A stretch of 30,826 bases of DNA from a virus: positions 2,150-32,975 of IMG/VR virus record IMGVR_UViG_3300030118_001518; one strand, written 5' to 3'. The position numbers and the translations under genes were made by a program. The notes under the pieces were generated by a model. That model saw only the letters and a program-made list of their open reading frames with translations. It was not told the DNA's origin and made no database searches. Positions 24,956 through 30,826 of the stretch are shown one piece after another (the first letter of the stretch is position 1; the number at the start of each line of letters is the position of its first letter).

Positions 24956-26688
24956 TTTCTTGCCTCTCTTATTGCATTACTATTTCTTTGTTGAAGTGTT
25001 GGTGGTGGGCCTCTTTGTTGAACATTAGAAATTGGTGAGCCGCTTCCTAATGTAGTGCGCCTTTGTGGAGCCGCAGGGCCACGGTTACGAATACCCATAC
25101 CTTGTCCTCCCGGCTGTGGTGGTGGCATAATTTGTTGTGCTATTTGTGGTGGCATCTGTGGGCCAGCCCCTCCCATCATAGGAGGCATACCCGGAGGCAT
25201 ACCCGGAGGCATACCCGGAGGCATCATACCCGGAGGCATACCCTGTGCAGGTTGTTGTGCAGGTTGAGGTTCAGGCCGCTTGTAAGTAAATCTAATGTCA
25301 CGATTAGCAGTGTCCTCTAATAATTCAGGTGCAAATCCAAGTTGTGCCATTCTCTGTGCTACATTCAATTCTTGCTCATCTCTTCGCAATCTTGTAATTT
25401 CATCTTCTTCTTCGTTTGGATATAGTGTTAGTTTCCAATCGTTAATATCCATTTGCTTGAGAAGTCGAGGAAATAAAACCTCTGTGTACACTTTTTGACC
25501 AAACTCAACAGCACGATTAGTAACAAGTATTTGCATACCTTCGTTATTCAATCCACCTGATTTACCACTATCAATCATGAAGACTGATGAAACACCGTAG
25601 AAAGCAGCGATACGATTTCGTATTTCATCACGCACTGCTATATACTGCATTTCTTCAAGCGTGTCCATGAATTTGACCCAATTTACACCACCACGACCTG
25701 TAGAAGATTCAATACCAACCTTCGGTACATAATGAGGGTCACGCTCCATTTTCTCATCTACAGCCTTCCAAAATGACTTCATAGATTCAAGATTATCTGT
25801 AGTTACAGATACAATACCTTTTGGCATTCTTCGTTTTTGATACGCTGTGTAAATGTAATTATCCATAGCGGTGAGAGTCATTGCCTGTCGCCACATTGTA
25901 TTAACAGGAGAGCGACCATATAATTTAGATGGGGTGTATTTACTTACATGTAATACTTCACCCTCTACAAAGTATTGAGTCTTACCTGAACCTGCCATAT
26001 TTACATAATGTACATCGTGTAATTCTGCACCACATATTTCACAAGTATCATCTTCAGCATGTGTTTTTATTTCATCTCTATGAATTAAACAAGTCTTGTA
26101 ACGACCACCACGCACACCTCTCTTATCTGCTACAATTCGCATAAAGATAGGGTCACCACGCATAATCTCTTTTACACGGAAAAATGCTACTTCCTTAGTC
26201 TTAGGGTCCACAAAGTATTCTTTTACAAGAATTAAGAAACCATCGTCTACCACATTCAAATCTGCTTCTATTTCATTTAATACATGTAAAAATGATTGCT
26301 CCATACTATTTTCTTGTTTAAGTAACCATCTAGCATATGTCAATTCATCAGTGTCCGGCCCTCTTACTGCCCCTCCACATTCTTTACATTGTTGCACATC
26401 GCTTTGATATTCCTCATCACAAACTACACATTTTTTAACGAATCTCTTTTCAAAATAATATCCTCTTCTAAACATCTCTTGTCTTAATTTAGCAAGAACT
26501 GTTCTCAAAATTAATGATTCATTACTAACTGCATAAAGTGCAGGTATAGTAATACCTTGAGCCATTACAGGTTCTTGAATACCACTTGTCCAAAGCGGCA
26601 TGGTTGGAACCGGTGAATCCTTACGCCTGAATGGTTTTCCTAATGCGCTGATAAAACGACTAATTCTTCCTTTTTCTTCTGCCATCAT
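24940..26688 (-). CDS. Portal protein with two zinc-ribbon insertions and MPPG repeats (582 aa)
   Basis: The core matches phage portal proteins: TAMDNYIYTAYQKRRMPKGI, SFWKAVDEKMERDPHYVPKV, the stem-clip segment VRDEIRNRIAAFYGVSSVFM and AVEFGQKVYTEVLFPRLLKQ. Portals form the dodecameric ring at one capsid vertex, through which DNA is packaged and ejected, and bind terminase. Two zinc sites are inserted in the N-terminal half: CVVC...CKEC (about residues 87-104) and CLIH...CEIC (about 200-219). The C-terminal part carries repeats of MPPG and Gln/Pro-rich sequence before a basic end (IREARNLRGA). The start overlaps the upstream stop (ATGA) and has GGAGGG 5 bases before. Zinc insertions in portals are uncommon; fold and function are otherwise ordinary. 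Confidence 0.8.
   Translation of the reverse strand: MMAEEKGRISRFISALGKPFRRKDSPVPTMPLWTSGIQEPVMAQGITIPALYAVSNESLILRTVLAKLRQEMFRRGYYFEKRFVKKCVVCDEEYQSDVQQCKECGGAVRGPDTDELTYARWLLKQENSMEQSFLHVLNEIEADLNVVDDGFLILVKEYFVDPKTKEVAFFRVKEIMRGDPIFMRIVADKRGVRGGRYKTCLIHRDEIKTHAEDDTCEICGAELHDVHYVNMAGSGKTQYFVEGEVLHVSKYTPSKLYGRSPVNTMWRQAMTLTAMDNYIYTAYQKRRMPKGIVSVTTDNLESMKSFWKAVDEKMERDPHYVPKVGIESSTGRGGVNWVKFMDTLEEMQYIAVRDEIRNRIAAFYGVSSVFMIDSGKSGGLNNEGMQILVTNRAVEFGQKVYTEVLFPRLLKQMDINDWKLTLYPNEEEDEITRLRRDEQELNVAQRMAQLGFAPELLEDTANRDIRFTYKRPEPQPAQQPAQGMPPGMMPPGMPPGMPPGMPPMMGGAGPQMPPQIAQQIMPPPQPGGQGMGIRNRGPAAPQRRTTLGSGSPISNVQQRGPPPTLQQRNSNAIREARNLRGA
25185..25245 (-). repeat. 12-bp tandem repeat encoding MPPG in the portal C-terminus
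   Basis: On the plus strand the unit ggaggcatacccggaggcat recurs; about four to five 12-bp units encode PPGMPPGMPPGMPP. Such simple Pro/Met repeats are prone to copy-number change and probably form a flexible linker. Confidence 0.7.
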
Positions 26689-27989
26689 AGACCCTCCGCA
26701 AATGTACCAATAGTATCAGCATCTACGCCCCATTCATTTAGAAGAGAAGCCGCTTTATTTTTATGCTCTTTCCAATTATTGAAAGTAACAAGTTGATACA
26801 ACTCATTTTTCCGCATTGTGTCTTTTTCATCAATATAATTTAACACAGCCTTTGCTTGTAATGATTTTAATTTTAAATATGGAGATATACCTTTTAGCAA
26901 AGAGCGAATAGAATTTTTTGAAGAAAAAATAAGTCTGTGTACAGGTTTTACAGTATTTTTGGCTAATTTTTGGTCAGATACAAGACGACCACACTCAAGC
27001 AACTTTTGTAGTTCTTCACAGTGCATTTTTCCTTCTGTGCCACTCGCTACTATAGTTACACGAGGGTCACCACGCTTAGAAATAAAGATACTACCATCAG
27101 CGTCTACAAATCCAGCAGTATAAGCCCATATGTCTTTTATGATAAGGCCGTTATGTCCCATTTTTACAAATGTCCCTCTTGAGGCACCCCTGTAAACATC
27201 AACTTCTTCACCATACATTTTAATTAAACTTCCTAACTTGCTTGTGGTCATAGATTTATCAAGAGTATTCATTCCCCTTCGTAATATCTCACGACTACTT
27301 AGTGCGCCTTCTTTTTCTAATAGGTCTGTAGTAAACATTAAAGCGTTATAATCGCTTTTTGTCAAGGAATCTATTTGGTGTAAGGTGTTCCTCCACATTT
27401 TTTGAGCATCTTTTTTTAAATCAAGTGCTGCTACCCAATTTTGTTGGTCATTAGTGTCCCAATCTACTTTATCGTTAATATGTTGTAAAACAGTTACCGC
27501 CTTTAGATATTGCTGACACGCTTTTTGTAAACTTGTACTCCTAGCCTCTCCAAATTTACGCAATGCTTTGAGTGTCTTATCGTCTAAACCGATATTTCTT
27601 ATTACATCATTTAATCCTTCTGACCATGATAGATTTTTGATAGTAGTATCTATTTCCATAGCCTTTAGAGTACGAATATCACTTATAATATTGTCATAAT
27701 CATCTCTATTGTCTTTATCGTGTCTTCGCATTTTCTTACACATTCTGATTATTGAATTTGCATCTTTTCCATAATGAGATTCAAACCATCCATCTCCATT
27801 TTGAGGAAAAGATTTCTTTTTTACATACTCATTTTTGAATATAGTAGATGATTCTACAGGGATAGTATAATTTTGAAAACTAGGATGTTGTGATAGGTTT
27901 TTAATAACTAAGTTAGAAAAGTCATCACTCACATCTAAAGGAACATCGTAGGTATCACCTATCAACATACTCCCCCACATAATGACCAC
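26685..27989 (-). CDS. Winged-helix plus LAGLIDADG endonuclease-like protein (434 aa)
   Basis: Residues about 289-430 are a single-motif LAGLIDADG domain: AYTAGFVDADGSIFI with the catalytic-position Asp (D298) intact, a PRVTIVAS strand, and the conserved end ISPYLKLKSLQAKAVLNYI. Residues about 203-285 (TKSDYNALMFTTDLLEKEG, SSREILRRGM, TTSKLGSLIKMYG, GTFVKMGHNGLIIKD) fit a winged helix. The first 200 residues are helical and unrecognised. Such nucleases cut long DNA sites and spread introns or inteins, but there is no intein splice junction here and the domain is C-terminal. Between large terminase and portal, it could be a homing nuclease or a packaging factor. A GTG start is chosen because GAGGT lies 7 bases upstream; ATG at 27980 is an alternative. 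Confidence 0.7.
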   Translation of the reverse strand: MVIMWGSMLIGDTYDVPLDVSDDFSNLVIKNLSQHPSFQNYTIPVESSTIFKNEYVKKKSFPQNGDGWFESHYGKDANSIIRMCKKMRRHDKDNRDDYDNIISDIRTLKAMEIDTTIKNLSWSEGLNDVIRNIGLDDKTLKALRKFGEARSTSLQKACQQYLKAVTVLQHINDKVDWDTNDQQNWVAALDLKKDAQKMWRNTLHQIDSLTKSDYNALMFTTDLLEKEGALSSREILRRGMNTLDKSMTTSKLGSLIKMYGEEVDVYRGASRGTFVKMGHNGLIIKDIWAYTAGFVDADGSIFISKRGDPRVTIVASGTEGKMHCEELQKLLECGRLVSDQKLAKNTVKPVHRLIFSSKNSIRSLLKGISPYLKLKSLQAKAVLNYIDEKDTMRKNELYQLVTFNNWKEHKNKAASLLNEWGVDADTIGTFAEGL

Positions 27990-28010
27990 TCAATTGACCT
28001 CTTTAATAAA

Positions 28011-28145
28011 CTATTTCTTCTTATCTTTAACACCGACTTTTTTTGGTTTGGCTACAGTAATCACCATAATCATACCACCTTTCTTCGGTTTTTCTTCTTC
28101 GCCTTTTGATTTTAAAAAGCCCATTACATAATCCATATTTATCAT
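28011..28145 (-). CDS. Small Lys-rich protein (44 aa)
   Basis: A 44-codon frame from ATG at 28145 to TAG, with a near-consensus Shine-Dalgarno (AAAGGAGGT) 5 bases before the start. The protein begins MINMDYVMGFLKSKG, has a short hydrophobic core (MIMVITVA) and a Lys-rich tail (KPKKVGVKDKKK). It begins just after the stop of the 53-aa zinc ribbon. No family is recognised; the strong ribosome site and tight packing make it credible. Confidence 0.5.
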   Translation of the reverse strand: MINMDYVMGFLKSKGEEEKPKKGGMIMVITVAKPKKVGVKDKKK

Positions 28146-28146
28146 A

Positions 28147-28308
28147 TCAAAACCTCCTTTGTGGTGAACCACAATAAGGGCATCCTGCACTGTTAGCGGG
28201 AATATCAGCGTTACAAAAACTGTTCATACATTTTTTAGTCCCACTTGAAGAATATGGATTACTCACCATTAATTTTTCAATTTTTGATTTTTTTACTCCT
28301 ATCTTCAT
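28147..28308 (-). CDS. Small zinc-ribbon protein (53 aa)
   Basis: A 53-codon frame whose ATG overlaps the terminase stop (ATGA). Cysteines at 27, 32, 43 and 46 (KKCMNSFC and GCPYCGSP) form a zinc-ribbon pattern, with the second CPYCG knuckle typical of archaeal and viral zinc ribbons. The N-terminus is basic. Role unknown; coupling to terminase suggests a packaging accessory, perhaps a DNA-binding subunit. Confidence 0.6.
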   Translation of the reverse strand: MKIGVKKSKIEKLMVSNPYSSSGTKKCMNSFCNADIPANSAGCPYCGSPQRRF

Positions 28309-29795
28309 GGTATCATCCACCCATCTGCTAAACTATCTCTATTATTTCTATGTGGTTTACCGGTTAGCCATTCATCAAATCCGGGCATCACATCATCGAG
28401 TAGAACTATTGAACCCTTGAACTCCTTAGTAGCCCAATTAGCCAACGCTAGGCTCATTGCTAAGTCATCGTGAGTGCCTACACTCTCTAACTTACCATTC
28501 TTTTGCATACCAAAGCGGTTCAACTCTGTTTCTAATTTGTGAGTAAACTCTCTACTTCTTTTATCTCCGTATGGAGTTTGAATTTGTCCTTGTTCAAATG
28601 CCATTAGTAGTGACATAAACATACTTTCTTTTCGCTGTCGGGTAGTCATAAATGTCTTGATAGGAATATCATTTCTCATCTCTTTTAATTCAGCCTCAAA
28701 CATTCGCTGGAAGTTATTACCTTCAAGTTCAATCAAATCAGGTTGGAAACGATTATTCAGTAAAAGAATCTGCTTTTTCTGCGCCAAACCACCTACACCC
28801 TTTTCGTGGAATACACCAACAATTTGTTTTACATTGTCATCAGGAAGTGTACGCAGTACAGTCATTGCTGTAAAGTCAGCATTTTTATCAGAAGCAATTG
28901 CTGTGTCCCATCCAATAAAGTGCTGACCAAATACACCAGCCGGTTCACCATCTTCATCATACTCAGTTTCAGCCCTATCAAGTAATACTAACTCTTTGTT
29001 ACGGGCTTTTTCTAGTATATCGTTAGGGAACATACTCGCTACATCGTGAATAGGCTCACATAGATACTCACGAGAGAACTGTATCGCTGGCATAGATAGT
29101 CTTCTTTGGTCAAGTGAATCTAAATCCCATCGTTCAGGCCACAGTGCTTCACCTTGCTCATTGATAGCAGGATATGTTTCAACAGTAAATGTTTCAGTTT
29201 GCTCAAGTTGAGAATATAAATCGTTATACGAAAACGGTGTACCTACCATCATCAGTCTACCTGTGTGGTGTAAAACAGGAAGCAATACACCGTAGAACCA
29301 ATCTGCGGCTCTTTGCAATTCAGTGCCAGTAGTACCCCATAGAATATCGTCACACAAGACCACATTCGGGTGGAAACCACGAGTTCCTCCACCAACAGAC
29401 TTTGCCATTATACGACTACCATTTGAAAACTCAAAGTATGTCTTACGCCACGGTCTACCTTCAGGAATTAAGTGTTTTAGACAAGGTGTACCTTCTATGT
29501 TATTACGAATGAAACGCATGTGTTCAAGTGTCTGCTCAAGTGAGTGAGAAAAAATCATGATGTGAGTATTAGGTTGAAATGCTGCAATCCATAATGCACG
29601 ACTCATGAAAAATACAGATTTACCGTGGTCACGACTTGCTTTAACACAATAGTATCTGTTTTTATCAAGACCTTCATCCCAACTTTTGTGATGCCCCGAA
29701 TAATCAAAACCTAATATTTCTGAGAAGAAGTATTGAAAGGACTTGGCAGACATTTTTCTGTCCATGTCCAAAATAAACTCACTCATATCAGTCAT
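28305..29795 (-). CDS. terL: Terminase large subunit (496 aa)
   Basis: An ATP-driven DNA-packaging motor with nuclease. The ATPase half shows Walker A ASRDHGKS (residues 53-60), Walker B NVVLCDD (144-150) and the coupling motif VGTPFSYNDL (184-193). The nuclease half has the RNase H-like acidic triad in FIGWDTAIA (D297), IELEGNNFQ (E356 or E358) and GTHDDLAMSLA (D443/D444). Length is normal. The ATG follows the previous stop by four bases with GGGTGAT as ribosome site. No small terminase is recognised in the window; the proline-rich gene upstream or the winged-helix protein downstream are positional candidates. A high-confidence call. Confidence 0.92.
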   Translation of the reverse strand: MTDMSEFILDMDRKMSAKSFQYFFSEILGFDYSGHHKSWDEGLDKNRYYCVKASRDHGKSVFFMSRALWIAAFQPNTHIMIFSHSLEQTLEHMRFIRNNIEGTPCLKHLIPEGRPWRKTYFEFSNGSRIMAKSVGGGTRGFHPNVVLCDDILWGTTGTELQRAADWFYGVLLPVLHHTGRLMMVGTPFSYNDLYSQLEQTETFTVETYPAINEQGEALWPERWDLDSLDQRRLSMPAIQFSREYLCEPIHDVASMFPNDILEKARNKELVLLDRAETEYDEDGEPAGVFGQHFIGWDTAIASDKNADFTAMTVLRTLPDDNVKQIVGVFHEKGVGGLAQKKQILLLNNRFQPDLIELEGNNFQRMFEAELKEMRNDIPIKTFMTTRQRKESMFMSLLMAFEQGQIQTPYGDKRSREFTHKLETELNRFGMQKNGKLESVGTHDDLAMSLALANWATKEFKGSIVLLDDVMPGFDEWLTGKPHRNNRDSLADGWMIP

Positions 29796-29799
29796 TTAA

Positions 29800-30826
29800 T
29801 CACCCGGTTATTCTATCTAAGTACAATCCCATGACGATAGAACCAACTTCATGCGGGTCAGCCTTATGGAATAAGTCACCAAACTCATTGAATATCATAT
29901 CTACAAATGCTTTTTCAGTTTTCCACGGTTGTATTCCCGCCCATGGGTCAGGTTTACCACTTGCATCAAGTCCAAAATCATAAGTTAATTTTCTACCTAA
30001 AGCATCAGTATCAGGAAGTTGAGGGGCTATTGTTCTGCTTGACAAACCAAAACGATTTCTTGGCCCTCTAAATCTTTCTTGACCAATAGTGGCTTTTGGC
30101 CCACCTTCCTCACTTATGTCAGTTCTTCCTATACTTTGAGGTACTAATCTTGCTTTTGCATCTGCAAGAGGGTCTGTTGGGTATTGCATATTTGGTTTAT
30201 TTTGCCAATCAAGGTTATCTCCTATATGTGGTCTTACTTTACTTGGAAGTCCCGCATACATTTGTTCTGCACTCATAGGTTGATTACCATAACTGTATTT
30301 GTTATTATCTACGGTTGTATATTTATTAGGGCCGAGGTCAGTATAAGTCGGTGTTCTATCAGGTTCTACACCTTCCCTCTTTGGTGCCGGATTTAATGGC
30401 CCACCACCCAATACATCAAGAGGATTCGTTGGTGGAGGTGGAGGTGGAGGTGGAGAATACACCGGTGGAGGTGTTCGTGGTAAACTTGCTAAGTCTAATT
30501 CTTTTGGTTGACGACCCGGTAAATCTGCTAATTTTGGTGGCTCTGCTGGTTGAGGTGTAGGTGGTTTAACAAGAACCTGTCTATCAGCAATTTCTCTTGC
30601 TCGTGCTAATCTTTCATCTCTTGTTGGGGGTGCAGGTTGAGGTGGCTGTGCTACAGGTGGCTGTGCTACAGGTGCAGGTTGCTGTGCGTCATCTATTTCT
30701 TTCATAGTACCTTCAAGTTTACTTTCAAAAGCCCTTTCCTGTTCAGCCCTTTGTTGTTTTAATCCTTGTCTTGCTTGTTGAAATCTTTGCTCAGAAGTAG
30801 CCCTATCGAGTAAACCCCGTTTTACT
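29800..30826 (-). CDS. Proline-rich protein upstream of terminase (5' end outside window)
   Basis: The frame ends at TGA (29800-29802) and stays open to the right edge. Forty codons upstream of the first internal ATG (30705) encode a convincing Gln/Arg-rich helix (SEQRFQQARQGLKQQRAEQE), so that ATG is probably not the start and the gene enters from beyond the window. The middle is disordered: APVAQPP repeats, a run of eight prolines, and SLPRTPP. The C-terminal 45 residues (TEKAFVDMIFNEFGDLFHKA, then GSIVMGLYLDRITG) look folded. Function unknown; the position just before terL would suit a small terminase or other packaging adaptor, but no helix-turn-helix is visible in this part. Confidence 0.65.
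   Translation of the reverse strand, partial: VKRGLLDRATSEQRFQQARQGLKQQRAEQERAFESKLEGTMKEIDDAQQPAPVAQPPVAQPPQPAPPTRDERLARAREIADRQVLVKPPTPQPAEPPKLADLPGRQPKELDLASLPRTPPPVYSPPPPPPPPTNPLDVLGGGPLNPAPKREGVEPDRTPTYTDLGPNKYTTVDNNKYSYGNQPMSAEQMYAGLPSKVRPHIGDNLDWQNKPNMQYPTDPLADAKARLVPQSIGRTDISEEGGPKATIGQERFRGPRNRFGLSSRTIAPQLPDTDALGRKLTYDFGLDASGKPDPWAGIQPWKTEKAFVDMIFNEFGDLFHKADPHEVGSIVMGLYLDRITG

Noticed and set aside
27140-27215. VDVYRG as an ADP-ribosyltransferase-like motif in the winged-helix protein
   Set aside because: No further transferase motifs follow; the surrounding sequence fits a winged helix better.
26685-27989. Intein interpretation of the LAGLIDADG domain
   Set aside because: No Cys/Ser splice start block or terminal His-Asn is seen and there is no C-extein; the domain ends the protein.
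29800-30705. ATG at 30705 as the start of the proline-rich gene
   Set aside because: The frame is open and protein-like for 40 further codons up to the window edge, and no Shine-Dalgarno precedes this ATG.
1-30826. tRNA genes, CRISPR arrays, insertion sequences or integration sites
   Set aside because: No cloverleaf, direct-repeat/spacer pattern, transposase or integrase motif was found on reading either strand.

Overview
The window is A+T-rich and holds one unbroken co-oriented block of genes on the minus strand. They are packed with start/stop overlaps (ATGA, TTGA, TGATG, TAATG) or gaps of a few bases. The content is the DNA-packaging, head and tail module of a head-tailed double-stranded DNA virus (Caudoviricetes-type, HK97 capsid fold). 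An archaeal host is the best inference. A TATA box (TATAAATA) is centred about 28 bases before the protease start codon with no ribosome binding site, the layout of an archaeal leaderless promoter. Zinc ribbons are unusually common, and GTG/TTG starts are frequent. A marine archaeal virus of the magrovirus kind (Marine Group II) would fit, but I cannot run a homology search, so the host is an inference.

In the direction of transcription (high to low coordinates) the layout is as follows. Packaging: a proline-rich gene cut by the right edge, then the large terminase, a 53-aa zinc ribbon, a 44-aa basic peptide, a winged-helix plus LAGLIDADG protein, and the portal, which carries two zinc ribbons. 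Head: two 115-aa proteins, a Cys-rich 176-aa protein, a 1918-aa giant with a degenerate nucleotide-ligase-like domain, the prohead protease with an in-frame scaffold, and the HK97-type major capsid protein. Head completion and neck: a likely decoration protein, several small proteins including a zinc ribbon, a connector-like protein, a 121-aa protein and a tail-terminator-like protein. Tail: a large tail-tube candidate, a SAP-domain protein, a chaperone-like pair with a possible -1 frameshift site, a short Trp-repeat tape measure, a tail/baseplate protein, and a LamG-containing fibre-like protein of at least 1676 aa that runs off the left edge. No sheath was seen, so a siphovirus-like tail is likely.

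The most unusual points are: (1) the ligase-like domain in the giant head protein, which lacks canonical catalytic residues and is framed by two identical LLTKS sites; (2) a recurring hydrophobic-x-K-[S/A] motif in head proteins that may be the prohead-protease site, with two copies (VIKAQP/VTKAQP) framing a zinc cluster; (3) a C-terminal peptide shared by the scaffold and a separate 115-aa protein; (4) a winged-helix/LAGLIDADG protein between terminase and portal; and (5) a leaderless promoter paired with an internal Shine-Dalgarno start that would make a separate scaffold. No RNA genes, CRISPR arrays, integrases or replication genes were seen. There is no gene-free stretch longer than about 50 bases.
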